Positions 35,176-45,233 of a stretch of DNA of 64,000 bases are shown piece by piece; the stretch's first letter is position 1; every line of letters begins with the position of its first letter. The notes below the pieces were generated by a model that was given only the letters and a program-made list of their open reading frames with translations, did no database searches and was not told the origin of the DNA. Source of the stretch: Halomonas sp. HL-48 (GTDB lineage: Bacteria; Pseudomonadota; Gammaproteobacteria; Pseudomonadales; Halomonadaceae). Both the position numbers and the translations under genes were made by a program. The DNA lies in assembly GCF_001314875.1 (NCBI RefSeq), contig NZ_LJZS01000013.1, positions 31,889 through 95,888 on the forward strand, given 5' to 3'.

Positions 35176-35244
35176 GGTCACAATAACGTCATAACATGAA
35201 AAGTCAGGGTGGCAGCAACCGCCACCTCTGGCAAGTGGGTCGTT

Positions 35245-35736
35245 TCAGCGCTGGTCAAGCGCTAATTCATGGTCGGCAATCAGGATGCCGTTATTGTCGG
35301 CGTACAGCCAGTCGTTGGGGGAGATGGTAACGCCCGCGAAGCTGATAGTGATATCGCGTTGCCCTTCGCCGCGTTTCTCGCTTTTCCGTGGATGACTGCC
35401 CAGCGCTTGAACGCCAAGCGGAAGCGTGGCGAGGATATCGACATCGCGCACGCAGCCGTACATGACGATGCCGGCCCAGCCATTCTCGACCGCCTGCTCG
35501 GCCAGCATGTCGCCGAGCATCGCGCAGCGTGCCGAGCCGCCTGCATCAACGACCAGCACGGCGCCGTTACCCGCTTCGGCAACGGCCTGCTTCACAAGCG
35601 AATTATCTTCAAAACATTTAATCGTGCGAACGGCGCCGTGGAAGGCATCCACACCGCCAAAGTTGGCGAAGAGAGGCTCGACAACCTGAACGCCCGGAAA
35701 GGCATCGCAGATGTCGGGGGTGATAATCGTCGGCAT
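35245..35736 (-). CDS. rraA: RraA family protein (RNase E activity regulator)
   Basis: This 163-residue trimeric protein is of the RraA fold, which in E. coli binds RNase E and slows mRNA decay; some family members are aldolases. The core is [41 protein letters not shown] and [12 protein letters not shown], with the DAGGS-R loop of the family. AGGAG precedes the ATG at 35736; the longer open frame runs through the acnB terminator and is discarded. It lies downstream of acnB but is separated by a strong terminator. Confidence 0.93.
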   Translation of the reverse strand: MPTIITPDICDAFPGVQVVEPLFANFGGVDAFHGAVRTIKCFEDNSLVKQAVAEAGNGAVLVVDAGGSARCAMLGDMLAEQAVENGWAGIVMYGCVRDVDILATLPLGVQALGSHPRKSEKRGEGQRDITISFAGVTISPNDWLYADNNGILIADHELALDQR

Positions 35737-35767
35737 AGCATACTCCTGAACGGGGTCATCCATGGCT

Positions 35768-35807
35768 AAAAAAACGCCCCGCCCCTGTAGAACAGAGGCG
35801 GGGCGTT
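35768..35807 (-). terminator. acnB terminator
   Basis: A 14-pair stem with one C-A mismatch (35773-35787 with 35793-35807) and a TAGAA loop is followed by seven T residues on the minus strand. It lies between acnB and rraA. Confidence 0.9.
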
Positions 35808-35879
35808 CGTTCATCGACTCAAAAGAGCAGCGCCCTTTTGTGATGGTGCGAGCATCGGCGATGGAACGGTAGCAGAAGC

Positions 35880-38483
35880 CTAGGCTTCCTGGGCTACCGG
35901 AATCACGTTTGAGGCGATCTTCTGATACTCCTCAATTTCGTGGAAATTCATGTAACGATATATCTCGCCAGCCATGGCGTCAAATTCGCTCATGTAACGG
36001 CGATATACGTCGACCGTTGGCAAACACCCTTCAACAGCGGCGACGGCCGCAAGCTCTGCCGACGCGAGGTACACGTTGGCACCGTCACCCAGGCGGTTGG
36101 GGAAGTTGCGCGTTGAGGTCGAAACGACGGTGCTCTTGGCCGCGACGCGTGCCTGGTTGCCCATGCACAGCGAGCAACCGGGCATTTCCATGCGCGCACC
36201 CGCACGACCGTAAATGCCGTAATAACCTTCTTCGGTCAGCTGGTGCTGATCCATCTTGGTAGGTGGCGCGAGCCATAGGCGAGTCTTGAGGCTGCCGGCG
36301 GGCTGTTTTTCAAGCAGTTTGCCGGCGGCACGGAAGTGGCCGATGTTGGTCATGCACGAGCCGATGAAGACTTCGTCGATCTTTTCGCCGGCCACGTCGG
36401 AAAGCAGGCGCGCGTCATCCGGGTCGTTGGGTGCGCAGAGTACCGGTTCCTTGATTTCATCAAGGTCGATCTCGATCACTTCGGCGTACTCGGCATCGCT
36501 GTCGGCGCGCATCAGTTTCGGGTCGGCCAGCCATGCTTCCATGCCTTCTATACGTCGGCTGATGGTGCGCTCGTCGCCGTAGCCGTTGGCCATCATCCAC
36601 TTGAGCAGGGTGATGTTGGACTTGAGGTACTCGGTGACGCTTTCGTCAGACAGCGTGATGGTGCAGCCCGCAGCCGAGCGCTCGGCGGAGGCATCGGAAA
36701 GTTCAAAAGCCTGTTCGACGGTCAGGTCTTCAAGGCCTTCGATTTCCAGCACGCGGCCCGAAAACGCATTTTTCTTGCCGGACTTCTCGACGGTGAGCAG
36801 ACCCTGCTTGATGGCATACAGCGGAATGGCGTGCACCAGGTCGCGCAGCGTGACGCCCGGCTGGCGTTTGCCCTTGAAACGCACCAGGACGGATTCCGGC
36901 ATGTCTAGCGGCATGACGCCCGTTGCGGCGGCGAAGGCGACCAGGCCTGAGCCGGCCGGGAAGGAAATGCCCAGCGGGAAGCGGGTATGCGAGTCACCGC
37001 CGGTGCCGACCGTGTCCGGCAGCAGCATGCGATTGAGCCAGCTGTGAATGATGCCGTCGCCCGGGCGCAGCGACACGCCGCCACGGTTCATGATGAAGTC
37101 CGGCAGGGTGTGGTGGGTATCCACATCCACCGGCTTCGGGTAAGCGGCGGTATGGCAGAACGACTGCATCACCAGGTCAGCCTGGAAACCCAGGCAGGCA
37201 AGGTCTTTCAATTCGTCACGGGTCATCGGCCCGGTAGTGTCCTGGGAGCCCACGGTGGTCATCTTGGGCTCGCAGTACATGCCAGGGCGAACGCCGTCCA
37301 TGCCACAGGCTTTGCCGACCATCTTCTGCGCCAGAGTAAACCCTTTGCCGGTGTCGTTGGGCTGCTCGGGAAGACGGAATACGTCCGATGGCGCAAGGCC
37401 CAGGGATTCACGTGCCTTGCCGGTCAGACCGCGACCGATAATCAGCGGAATACGACCGCCGGCCCGCACCTCATCAAGGATAAGCTGGGTTTTCAGCTCA
37501 AAAGTAGTGAGCACTTCGTCGGTGCCATGCTTGCAGACTTTACCCGCGTACGGATAGACGTCGATCACGTCGCCCATCGCCAGCTTCTCGACATCCATTT
37601 CGACCGGCAGGGCGCCGGAGTCTTCCATGGTGTTGAAGAAGATGGGGGCAATCTTGCCGCCGAAGCAGAAGCCGCCAGCGCGCTTGTTGGGGACATAAGG
37701 CATATCGTCGCCAAAGAACCACAGCACGGAGTTGGTGGCTGACTTGCGCGAAGAGCCGGTGCCGACAACGTCGCCGACGTAAGCCACAGGGAAGCCCTTG
37801 GCCTTGACCGCTTCGATTTGCTTGAGCGGACCGGTCTTGCCCTGCTCGACGGGCTCGATGCCCTCACGCTCGTTTTTGAGCATGGCGTTGGCATGCAGGG
37901 GAATGTCGGGGCGCGACCAGGCATCAGGCGCGGGTGACAGGTCGTCGGTGTTGGTTTCGCCGGGTACCTTGAAGACGGTCAGCGTGATCTTTTCCTCAAG
38001 CGCCGGCTTGGAGAGGAACCACTCGGCGTCGGCCCATGACTGGATAACGTCCTTGGCGACGCTGTTGCCATCTTTGGCGCGCTGTTCGACATCGTGGAAG
38101 GCATCGAACATCAGCAGGGTATGTTTCAGCTGTTCGCCGACTTCCCGGGACAGCTCGTCGTCGTCGAGCAGTTCAACCAGGGACACGATGTTGTAGCCAC
38201 CCTGCATGGTGCCAAGCAGCTTCACGGCATGCACTTTATCGATGAGGGGCGATGTGGCTTCGCCTTTGGCGATGGCGGTCAGGAAACCGGCTTTCACGTA
38301 AGCCGCTTCGTCAACACCGGGAGGAACGCGGTTGGTAATCAGGTCAAGAATGAATTCCTCTTCACCGGCCGGCGGGGCTTTCAGCAGCTCAATCAGGGCT
38401 GCGGTTTGCTCGGCGGTCAGGGGCTTGGCGGGTACGCCTTCTGCGGCGCGTTCCTCGACATGTTGGCGGTAGGCTTCAAGCAC
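35880..38483 (-). CDS. acnB: Aconitate hydratase B
   Basis: AcnB is the main TCA-cycle aconitase and also a redox-sensitive mRNA-binding protein. The 867-residue sequence follows E. coli AcnB (865) closely: an N-terminal HEAT-like domain, the swivel domain with [16 protein letters not shown] and [17 protein letters not shown], and the cluster-binding region with [15 protein letters not shown] and [15 protein letters not shown] [14 protein letters not shown] (cluster cysteines). The start is GTG, aligned with the E. coli start and preceded by GAGAGG. A TTAACA/TAGAAT promoter lies about 115 bp upstream. Confidence 0.97.
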   Translation of the reverse strand: MLEAYRQHVEERAAEGVPAKPLTAEQTAALIELLKAPPAGEEEFILDLITNRVPPGVDEAAYVKAGFLTAIAKGEATSPLIDKVHAVKLLGTMQGGYNIVSLVELLDDDELSREVGEQLKHTLLMFDAFHDVEQRAKDGNSVAKDVIQSWADAEWFLSKPALEEKITLTVFKVPGETNTDDLSPAPDAWSRPDIPLHANAMLKNEREGIEPVEQGKTGPLKQIEAVKAKGFPVAYVGDVVGTGSSRKSATNSVLWFFGDDMPYVPNKRAGGFCFGGKIAPIFFNTMEDSGALPVEMDVEKLAMGDVIDVYPYAGKVCKHGTDEVLTTFELKTQLILDEVRAGGRIPLIIGRGLTGKARESLGLAPSDVFRLPEQPNDTGKGFTLAQKMVGKACGMDGVRPGMYCEPKMTTVGSQDTTGPMTRDELKDLACLGFQADLVMQSFCHTAAYPKPVDVDTHHTLPDFIMNRGGVSLRPGDGIIHSWLNRMLLPDTVGTGGDSHTRFPLGISFPAGSGLVAFAAATGVMPLDMPESVLVRFKGKRQPGVTLRDLVHAIPLYAIKQGLLTVEKSGKKNAFSGRVLEIEGLEDLTVEQAFELSDASAERSAAGCTITLSDESVTEYLKSNITLLKWMMANGYGDERTISRRIEGMEAWLADPKLMRADSDAEYAEVIEIDLDEIKEPVLCAPNDPDDARLLSDVAGEKIDEVFIGSCMTNIGHFRAAGKLLEKQPAGSLKTRLWLAPPTKMDQHQLTEEGYYGIYGRAGARMEMPGCSLCMGNQARVAAKSTVVSTSTRNFPNRLGDGANVYLASAELAAVAAVEGCLPTVDVYRRYMSEFDAMAGEIYRYMNFHEIEEYQKIASNVIPVAQEA

Positions 38484-38596
38484 GTGGGGGCCCTCTCATC
38501 TGCTTTTGTGGTGGCGGCGGCACATGGCGAATACGCCATAAAACGCCCCCGGACACGGACATACGCTTGACAAACAGCGCTGGTTGGATGGCAGCG

Positions 38597-38625
38597 ATTC
38601 TACGTGAAACTGTCGACAATGTTAA
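38597..38625 (-). promoter_or_regulatory. acnB promoter
   Basis: Minus-strand -35 TTAACA (38620-38625) and -10 TAGAAT (38597-38602) are spaced by 17 bp, giving a leader of roughly 105 nt. Confidence 0.65.
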
Positions 38626-38908
38626 GGTGAGTCGGCATTCAGGGCGTTGTACTTTGTGTTGATAGGCGGTGATTTGTCGCCTAAACCTGCTTGGACCAAA
38701 CGTTCTTGCATGCTTTACTGACGAAAAAACACCAACTATCGACAGCGGTTGCGGAAAGTGTGATTCTCGTAACACCGCGTTACTGACAGGTCTCATAGCT
38801 ACCTTCGAAACTAATTGAAGGCTCATGAAGGCTTATACAGAAAATGTTGCATTACCCAAAGCGTGATAATGTTGTACAATAATGTGATAGATATTTAGTG
38901 ATGGTGTT
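38626..38908. other. Intergenic region between acnB and miaE
   Basis: About 280 bp without a gene, together with the acnB leader a 425-bp gap. It holds a TAGGCG/CGCCTA hairpin with a nine-base loop near 38662-38682 and a CCTTC/GAAGG hairpin near 38805-38821. A poor promoter candidate for miaE (TACAAT near 38874) lies at the right-hand end. Nothing coding is visible. Confidence 0.5.
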
Positions 38909-39565
38909 ATGTCGATACAAGTAATCTCAGGTGCTAAAGCGAATCATGTGATCGGGGCAGACGACCTGCTGCCTGACAGCCTGCATGATTTTCTGGCGTG
39001 TCCGACCCCCGTTGCCTGGCTTGCGTGGGCATTGGAAAACCCTGAAACGCTGCTCATTGATCATGCTCAGTGTGAGAAGAAGGCGGCTTCCACTGCGATG
39101 AGTCTGTTATATCGCTACGTCGACCAGCCGCTTTTGTTAAGCAAGATGTCGCAACTGGCCCGCGAAGAGCTGCTGCATTTTGAACAGGTAGTGACGTTAA
39201 TGGAGCAGCGCGGCGTGGCGTATCGGCATTTGAGCGCGTCTCGTTACGCAGAAGGGCTGCGTCGTCACTTACGCTCACAGGACCCCGAGCGATTGATTGA
39301 TGTGTTGATTATTGGCGCGCTGATCGAGGCGCGAAGCTGTGAACGCTTTGCACGACTTATCCCTTACCTTGATGAAGAGCTGGCGAAGTTCTATCGCACG
39401 CTCGTCAAGTCCGAAGGCCGCCATTACGAAGATTATCTGTTGCTAGCCCGCCAGCAGACCGATCACGCTATTGATGAGCGAATCGCGTTTTTTGTCGATT
39501 GCGAAGCGGCATTAATCACTTCGCCGGATTCGGCTTTCCGTTTTCATAGCGGCGTGCCAGCGTAA
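38909..39565 (+). CDS. miaE: tRNA-(ms2io6A37) hydroxylase MiaE
   Basis: MiaE is a diiron monooxygenase that hydroxylates the isopentenyl group of ms2i6A at tRNA position 37. The 218-residue helical protein supplies the ferritin-like ligand set: Glu/His positions in DHAQCEKKAAS, EELLHFEQVV, EARSCERFARL and SEGRHYEDYLL. Its substrate is made by MiaA and MiaB, whose genes are not here. The large SARP-like regulator begins 30 bp after its stop in the same direction, so the two may share a transcript. Confidence 0.92.
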   Translation: MSIQVISGAKANHVIGADDLLPDSLHDFLACPTPVAWLAWALENPETLLIDHAQCEKKAASTAMSLLYRYVDQPLLLSKMSQLAREELLHFEQVVTLMEQRGVAYRHLSASRYAEGLRRHLRSQDPERLIDVLIIGALIEARSCERFARLIPYLDEELAKFYRTLVKSEGRHYEDYLLLARQQTDHAIDERIAFFVDCEAALITSPDSAFRFHSGVPA

Positions 39566-39595
39566 GTCGCCGTTCGTACAGACAGGATGTGTCTC

Positions 39596-42500
39596 ATGCG
39601 CGATGCGAATAAGTACGACCAACTCACCCTGTTCGGCCATTTTGCCTTATCCCAGGGCGACGATGTGTTGACGCACTTTAGCTATGACAAAGTGAAAGCG
39701 TTGCTTGTCTACTTGTTGCTGCATCGGCAGCCGGTCAATCGGGCTGCCCTGGCGGAACTATTGTGGCCCGATCAAGGCCTGTCGTCAGGACGCACCAACC
39801 TGCGCCACGCGCTGCACTGCCTTCGTCAGTCACTGGGCGAAGACGCCGAGCAGGTACTGAACGTGTCGCGCCAGACCATTGCCTTTCAACTTCCTGCCAA
39901 CTGGCAGGTCGACCTTCATGAACTGCAGGCCCTGCTTGAAGGACCACGCGATCTGGAGACGTTGAATGCGGTGCTGACCTGTTACCAGGGCGACCTGATC
40001 GAAGAATTACAGCTCGCCAACTGCAGCGAGTTCCAGCGTTGGCTGGTTCAGGCCCGTAACGAATGGCGCCAGCGGGTTATTCGCTTTGCCGAGCATGTGC
40101 TGGATAATCATCAGGACGTGCCTGACGGTCTTCTGGAAACCCTGGTCAGCCGGTTTTCGGGCTATGGGCCTTTCCATGAGCGCCTGGTTAAACAGCTAGC
40201 CGAACAAAAGCAGATGGCCGCGGCCCACGAGCAATACAACAGCTATTTACAGCTGCTGGCGTTGTCGGGTCAGCAGCCGGAGCCGAGCTTCCTGCAGCTG
40301 GCAAGCTACTGGTCCGATGGTCACCCCGACGCCCGTGCCATGTCGCCACAGGGCGCCTTTTCACGGGCGCTGGCGACAGACAGCAAGCCTTTGCGTGAAG
40401 ACGAAATCGAGCTGCGCCAGCTGTCGGTCATGGCCATCCGCCTGCGCCTGCAGGGCGACTGGCAGGACCGCGCCGCGGCGCGTAACTGCCTTGCACTTCA
40501 GCTTGAGCTGCTGCGTTGGCTCGAGCAGCAATGTCATCATCTGGGTGGGTTCTGGCTGCCCGGCGCCACGGGAGGGCTGGGGCTTGCCTGCTTTGGTACC
40601 CACGGGCCCGCTCACCAGTTAGCTGAGCTGGTCGCTCTTTACGAGCACTGCCGTCAAACCTTGCCCCAAGAGTCGTCGAGGCACTGGAGCGGTGAAGGCG
40701 AACCGCCACAGTTTGAGCTCGCGGCCGGTCTGCACAGCGGTCGGGTGGTTTACCTGCCTGAGCGTCAACTGGCGGATCCGCTGGGTCAGGTAACGCAGAT
40801 TTCCGTTGAATTGATGAGTGCCGCAGAAGGCAGTGAACTGGTCATCTCCCAGGAGTCGAGTCAGCACATGCCGCCGGCGCTGGATCTTCAACCGCGCCTG
40901 GTTTCCCGCGTGTTGGCCAGCGACGGTCGGGTACGCCAGCGCGCGCTGGTGCTGGGGCAGAATGAAGGTGGGCGCGATGCCATGCCGCCGAGCCTGGTGG
41001 GGCGCGAGACCTCGCTGAGAACCCTGCGTGATGCGCTTGCTCGTGCCGGTATTGGGCTGCGCCAGAGCGTGCTGGTCCGCGGTGCCTCGGGAATGGGCAA
41101 GTCAGCCTTGATGGTCGGCTTCCGCCAGCTTGAGCTAAGTCGCGATGCCGCCATTTGCTGGCAGCCGACCACCCGTCTTTCGGTCCTGGAACCCTACGGC
41201 GTTGCCCGCACCTTGCTTGCCTGGTACCTGGAGCGCACGCCCGACGTCGATGCTCTGCATGATCTGCAGGCGGAATTAGCCTTCAATTCGCTGCGCGACG
41301 AGCAGCAAAGCCTGCTTGAAGAGGCACTTGGCGTGCGCAGTGTGCAAGAGGTCTCGCAGCTTACCCAGAACGGTGAGGCGGTCGAGCTCGTCGTGATGCT
41401 GTTGCACCGCTTGATCGAGCGCCAGGCCGCCACGCACACCCTGGTGCTGATGATCGATGATTTGCAGTGGCTCGATGAACCCTCGTTTAAAGTACTTTCC
41501 GGTCTTCAGGCGCGGCTGCCGATCAATACCGCCTTTATGCTGGTGGCGAGCCATCATGGCCGTGAACCGCTACCGGTCAAGCTGCATTGGGACCAGCAGA
41601 TTACCCTCGGTCGGCTGGATGCACTGCAGTCATCGCGCCTGCTGTCTCAGCTGTCGCGGCGCTATCGGATTCACCTGAGCCCGCGACTGCGTAACCAGAT
41701 CATCGAGCGCTGCGATGGCGTCCCACTGTATATGCAGGAAATCTGTCGTCGCCTGGATATGGATCGTCGCGAAGGGCGCAGTGTCCAGTTCGACGAGTTG
41801 CCCAAGGGACTGCTTGGGTTGCTGGCTAGCCGCATCGACCAGTTGGAAGGCGACCGGGACATTGCGCACATTGCCGCGGTATTGGGCAAGCGCTTCCGGC
41901 TTGATTTCCTCAAAGAGTGCAGCGGCTACGACACCACACGCCTGCAGCAGGCGCTGGAACACATGCGCCAGCTCGAGATTATCGAGCCGGTGGATAATGG
42001 CACCAGTGAACTCGAGTTTCAGTTCAGCCATCAGCTGCTTCAGGAAGCGGCCTATCTGTCATGCCCACGGGATGTGCGCGTCACGCTCCACCAGCAGGTG
42101 GTGAGCCTGATAGAAGAGCGATTCCCGATGTGGATCAGTCGTCACCCGGGCGATTTTGCCACCCATCTTCGGCGCAGCGGGCATTATGCCCGTGGCGCCC
42201 GTTATTTCGAACTGGCCGCACGGGAGGCGTTGAAGGTAAGCGCGAACCGTACTGCGCTGCGCATGGCCGATTTCGGCCTTGCCAGCCTGCGTCACGTCGA
42301 ACACGAGATCGAGCGTGAGGTGAGTTTGCTGACGGTTCGCGGTCAGGCGGCCTTTGCTCTGGAAGGGCATGGTTCGCCCACCGCCCACGAAAGCTTCGTG
42401 CGCGCCCGCGAGCTACTGCGACAGTCGGAGACCCACCCGGAAGACCCAGAGGACCTCGAGCAGATATTCCTGGTCAAATGGGGGCTGTGGGTAGGGCGCA

Positions 42501-43492
42501 GCCAGCGCTATGCCCATGCCGATGCCTTCGCGCTGGCGTCGACCCTTGCGGATATCGCTGCCCGCCTTGATGACCCTCGCTACCAGCGACTCGCAGACTA
42601 CGCGCGGGCGCACTGTGAATACTGGGCGGGGCGTATTCAGCAGGCCCATGACCATCTGAATGAAATCGATCCGCTCAATGCGCCGATGATGATCGAGTGG
42701 CTACCGTTCTCCGACCATCCCCAGGTAACGGCGGCCTGCTTTCAGGGCTGGGCCCTGTGTCTACGCGGTGACTATCAGCGCGCCGAACGCCAGGTCTCCG
42801 CGGCGATCCGTCTGGCTGAAAAGCTTGGGCACCCAGGGACGCTGGCCATGGCGCTGTTATTTGCCGCCTCGCTTTACCGCCAGTTGGGCCACGTGCACCT
42901 GGCCGCGCGCCACGCGGAAAAGGCGGCCGCCATGACCGCCACGCCGGATTTGCAGCTCTGGCAAATTTCCGCCCAGGGGATTCTGGGTTGGCAGCGCGCA
43001 TTGGCAGGCGATCAAGGTGGGCTCACCCAACTGCGTGACAGCCTCGACCAAATGGCCGAGCTCAACGGGCGAGACCGTTTTCAACGCCCCGTGCTGTGGT
43101 ACTCCGATGCCTGCATTGCGCTGGGTGAACTGACCGCCGCAGAGGATTATCTGGATCAGTGCCTGGTGATCGCCAAGGAGCGGACAACGCTGTTTCTGCC
43201 TGAGCTTGCCACCCAACTGGCGCGGGTGCGCATCATGCTCGATCACCCGGCCAATGAAGTGCGCGCGCTGGCCGAGATGGCGATTTCCCAGGCGCGCGAA
43301 CACGGCAACCGTCACCAGGAACTGGCGGCGCTGGAGTTATGGCTGACACGTATTGCGCCGGAAGACGAACGCGCCCGCGAAGCCTTTCATCATTTGCTTG
43401 GTGATGTCAGCCATAGCGACGCGCCGGTGCTGGTCCGCTGGGTAAGCCTGCTCGACCACCGCCTGACCCATCCGGAGCGTTTGGAGAGCTAG
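39596..43492 (+). CDS. Composite regulator: SARP/BTAD, degenerate class III cyclase-like domain, STAND ATPase, TPR-like tail
   Basis: This 1298-residue protein appears to be cytosolic. Residues 1 to about 95 resemble an OmpR-type winged helix (VKALLVYLLLHRQPVNRAAL, then LLWPD and RTNLRHALHCLRQSL). Residues about 100-250 are a BTAD-type helical repeat domain. Residues about 276-430 have the class III nucleotidyl cyclase pattern (LSVMAIRL; GGFWLPGATGGLGLACFG; AAGLHSGRVVY; DPLGQVTQISVELMSAAEG), but the two metal-binding aspartates are missing, GD being replaced by GA. Then a STAND/AAA ATPase: Walker A GASGMGKS (496-503), Walker B LVLMIDDLQW (616-625). From about 870 to the end are TPR-like helices. 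Start 39596 has AGGA eight bases before it; ATG 39587 is the alternative. Probably a ligand-sensing transcription regulator; targets unknown. Confidence 0.85.
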   Translation: MRDANKYDQLTLFGHFALSQGDDVLTHFSYDKVKALLVYLLLHRQPVNRAALAELLWPDQGLSSGRTNLRHALHCLRQSLGEDAEQVLNVSRQTIAFQLPANWQVDLHELQALLEGPRDLETLNAVLTCYQGDLIEELQLANCSEFQRWLVQARNEWRQRVIRFAEHVLDNHQDVPDGLLETLVSRFSGYGPFHERLVKQLAEQKQMAAAHEQYNSYLQLLALSGQQPEPSFLQLASYWSDGHPDARAMSPQGAFSRALATDSKPLREDEIELRQLSVMAIRLRLQGDWQDRAAARNCLALQLELLRWLEQQCHHLGGFWLPGATGGLGLACFGTHGPAHQLAELVALYEHCRQTLPQESSRHWSGEGEPPQFELAAGLHSGRVVYLPERQLADPLGQVTQISVELMSAAEGSELVISQESSQHMPPALDLQPRLVSRVLASDGRVRQRALVLGQNEGGRDAMPPSLVGRETSLRTLRDALARAGIGLRQSVLVRGASGMGKSALMVGFRQLELSRDAAICWQPTTRLSVLEPYGVARTLLAWYLERTPDVDALHDLQAELAFNSLRDEQQSLLEEALGVRSVQEVSQLTQNGEAVELVVMLLHRLIERQAATHTLVLMIDDLQWLDEPSFKVLSGLQARLPINTAFMLVASHHGREPLPVKLHWDQQITLGRLDALQSSRLLSQLSRRYRIHLSPRLRNQIIERCDGVPLYMQEICRRLDMDRREGRSVQFDELPKGLLGLLASRIDQLEGDRDIAHIAAVLGKRFRLDFLKECSGYDTTRLQQALEHMRQLEIIEPVDNGTSELEFQFSHQLLQEAAYLSCPRDVRVTLHQQVVSLIEERFPMWISRHPGDFATHLRRSGHYARGARYFELAAREALKVSANRTALRMADFGLASLRHVEHEIEREVSLLTVRGQAAFALEGHGSPTAHESFVRARELLRQSETHPEDPEDLEQIFLVKWGLWVGRSQRYAHADAFALASTLADIAARLDDPRYQRLADYARAHCEYWAGRIQQAHDHLNEIDPLNAPMMIEWLPFSDHPQVTAACFQGWALCLRGDYQRAERQVSAAIRLAEKLGHPGTLAMALLFAASLYRQLGHVHLAARHAEKAAAMTATPDLQLWQISAQGILGWQRALAGDQGGLTQLRDSLDQMAELNGRDRFQRPVLWYSDACIALGELTAAEDYLDQCLVIAKERTTLFLPELATQLARVRIMLDHPANEVRALAEMAISQAREHGNRHQELAALELWLTRIAPEDERAREAFHHLLGDVSHSDAPVLVRWVSLLDHRLTHPERLES

Positions 43493-43504
43493 GCTAGGAG
43501 GAGG

Positions 43505-43759
43505 TCAGGTGTGCTCTTCCAGCCAGCTTAGCGTGGCCATAGCTTCATCTCGCTGCCGTCCGCAGACGGCAGCGTCGAACTGGAACCTTTCACAGACAGC
43601 GGGCCGGCGAGGATCGCCGAACAGGCGACACAGGTTCTGTTCGTCCAGCTGAGCGCAGCGCACGCCCGCAGGTTTGCCATCGGGCATGCCCGGAATGGCT
43701 GAGCTGATGGAGGGCGCAATGCAGCATGCCCCGCAGCCGGCTCGGCATCCCTCGCTCAT
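43505..43759 (-). CDS. YkgJ family cysteine cluster protein
   Basis: This 84-residue protein has cysteines at 5, 9, 12 and 13 (CRAGCGACC) and further ones at about 35, 43, 56 and 66, the pattern of the YkgJ/UPF0153 family thought to bind zinc or an iron-sulfur cluster. Function is unknown. Its ATG overlaps the queD stop in an ATGA arrangement, so it is translated with the queuosine genes and might assist them; this link is inference from position only. Confidence 0.85.
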   Translation of the reverse strand: MSEGCRAGCGACCIAPSISSAIPGMPDGKPAGVRCAQLDEQNLCRLFGDPRRPAVCERFQFDAAVCGRQRDEAMATLSWLEEHT

Positions 43760-44589
43760 GCCCCCGCCTCTGCAATGGCGCCTTTATTGAACCCCTCAAA
43801 CGCGTGCACCCGTGTCACGCTGCGTGTCTGATCGGCGATGCGCTCGGCCAGCCAGCGGGCTATATTCTCTACTGTGGTAGGTGTCGCCATTACGGCGCAG
43901 CGATCGCTCGGCAAGGTGATCGAGAACATGCCCTGGGCCGCCTGATAGCGGCAGGTAAGCTGTTTTGCATCCTGTTCGACGATGTCGCCAGCCTCTAACA
44001 GGTAGCGGTTGTCCAGCCAGTCGGCCCAGTGCGCTTCAAGCGTGAACTGGCGCGTTTCGTTCTGCCAGATATGCAGCCGCGAGCGATGCCCGTGGGCAAT
44101 CCGCTGGCAGTTGCCCATATGGCGCTTCAGGCCGTGGCTATACCCGTAGGCGGCCCCCTCAATGGGCTCGTCGCTCAAGGTGAGCTGTACCCGCGAGACA
44201 TTCTCGGGCCGTCGGGCAGTAAGGTCTTCACTGAGCGAGCGGGCGACCGCGTCGCGATCAATGGTGGCTTCTGGCACCAGGGTGAACGCTTCTTTCGGGC
44301 CCGTGACTTCCATGGGGTAGGGCGAGGTGGTTCGCACGCATAGCCCTTCAGGGCACTCGGTCACGCTGACGCCTGCGGCTTTCACGGGCACCAGCAGCGT
44401 GTGGTCCAGTCCGGCATCCAGGTGGTGCTTGATCCATGGTTTGACGTCGCCAAAATCGAACAGCATACCGTCTTCACCAAGCTCGCCTTCGAGCAGTGCA
44501 TCCACTTGCCAACTGATACCCTTCAAACCCGCGTCTGGGCACCATAGTGACGCATCGATATGCGTCAGTTGATTTACAAATAACGCCAT
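43756..44589 (-). CDS. queD: QueD-family 6-carboxytetrahydropterin synthase, duplicated two-domain form
   Basis: QueD converts dihydroneopterin triphosphate to 6-carboxytetrahydropterin in 7-deazaguanine synthesis. At 277 residues it is about twice the usual QueD length. The N-terminal half keeps [14 protein letters not shown] and [12 protein letters not shown], but where the zinc motif should stand it has LKGISW. The C-terminal half keeps the zinc site ([22 protein letters not shown]), [12 protein letters not shown] and the terminal Glu of [12 protein letters not shown], but lacks the DF/LDH block. Together they supply one full active-site set. It overlaps queE by one base and lies in queC-queE-queD. 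Confidence 0.85.
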   Translation of the reverse strand: MALFVNQLTHIDASLWCPDAGLKGISWQVDALLEGELGEDGMLFDFGDVKPWIKHHLDAGLDHTLLVPVKAAGVSVTECPEGLCVRTTSPYPMEVTGPKEAFTLVPEATIDRDAVARSLSEDLTARRPENVSRVQLTLSDEPIEGAAYGYSHGLKRHMGNCQRIAHGHRSRLHIWQNETRQFTLEAHWADWLDNRYLLEAGDIVEQDAKQLTCRYQAAQGMFSITLPSDRCAVMATPTTVENIARWLAERIADQTRSVTRVHAFEGFNKGAIAEAGA

Positions 44590-45233
44590 CAGTCAAAGCC
44601 TGCGATTTTGTGCGTTTGCAGCGATAAGCGCCACTGCGGGTGGGCTAAACAGTATGCGGTGGTCCGCGACACCGTGTCGGCGTCCTGGTGTACCGGGGAC
44701 AGGTCCATCGGCTGCAGGAAAAAGTGACGAAAGTCCAGGTGGGCGAACGCCTCGGGTGGCGCTTCGACCTGAGGATAGACCAGCTTTAATTCATCTCCCT
44801 GCTGGATCACCAGGGGGTTGTTGCCCTTGGGGCTGACGCACAGCCAGTCTATCCCAGCGGGCGGGTGGAGCGTGCCGTTGGTCTCGACCGCCACTTCAAA
44901 CCCCAGGCTATGCAGGTTGACGATCAACGCCGCGTCGAGCTGCAGCAGCGGCTCGCCTCCCGTGAACACTACGTAAGGGGTTGCTTTACCGGCCTCGTTT
45001 GGCCACATCGCCAGAATATGCTGGGCCAGGGCCTCTGGGGTGGTGAAACGGCCACCGCCTTGACCGTCGGTGCCAATGAAATCGGTGTCGCAGAACGTGC
45101 ACCTGGCTGTGGCGCGATCCTGTTCGCGTCCGCTCCACAGATTGCAGCCGCTGAAACGACAAAAAACGCTGGCCCGCCCGGCCTGCGCCCCTTCACCCTG
45201 AAGCGTGTAAAAGGCTTCCTTTACCTGGTACAT
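44589..45233 (-). CDS. queE: 7-carboxy-7-deazaguanine synthase
   Basis: QueE is a radical SAM enzyme that contracts 6-carboxytetrahydropterin to 7-carboxy-7-deazaguanine. The 214-residue protein has [25 protein letters not shown] N-terminus ([11 protein letters not shown]) and the unusual cluster motif C-x14-C-x2-C in GCNLW...RCTFCDTDF, which marks QueE rather than ordinary radical SAM proteins. FTGGEPLLQ and ETNGT follow. It overlaps queC by 13 bp and queD by one base, consistent with one transcript. Confidence 0.94.
   Translation of the reverse strand: MYQVKEAFYTLQGEGAQAGRASVFCRFSGCNLWSGREQDRATARCTFCDTDFIGTDGQGGGRFTTPEALAQHILAMWPNEAGKATPYVVFTGGEPLLQLDAALIVNLHSLGFEVAVETNGTLHPPAGIDWLCVSPKGNNPLVIQQGDELKLVYPQVEAPPEAFAHLDFRHFFLQPMDLSPVHQDADTVSRTTAYCLAHPQWRLSLQTHKIAGFD

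Noticed and set aside
36336..37742. Plus-strand frames of 190-250 codons opposite acnB
   Set aside because: acnB aligns along its full length with E. coli AcnB; the opposite frames have no start context or domain.
39587..39595. Upstream ATG at 39587 as start of the large regulator
   Set aside because: The AGGA ribosome site overlaps it, whereas it is spaced correctly for ATG 39596.
43756..44589. QueF (7-cyano-7-deazaguanine reductase) for this gene
   Set aside because: Length would fit bimodular QueF, but the C-x4-HGH zinc motif, [10 protein letters not shown] and LDH segments are those of the 6-PTPS/QueD family.
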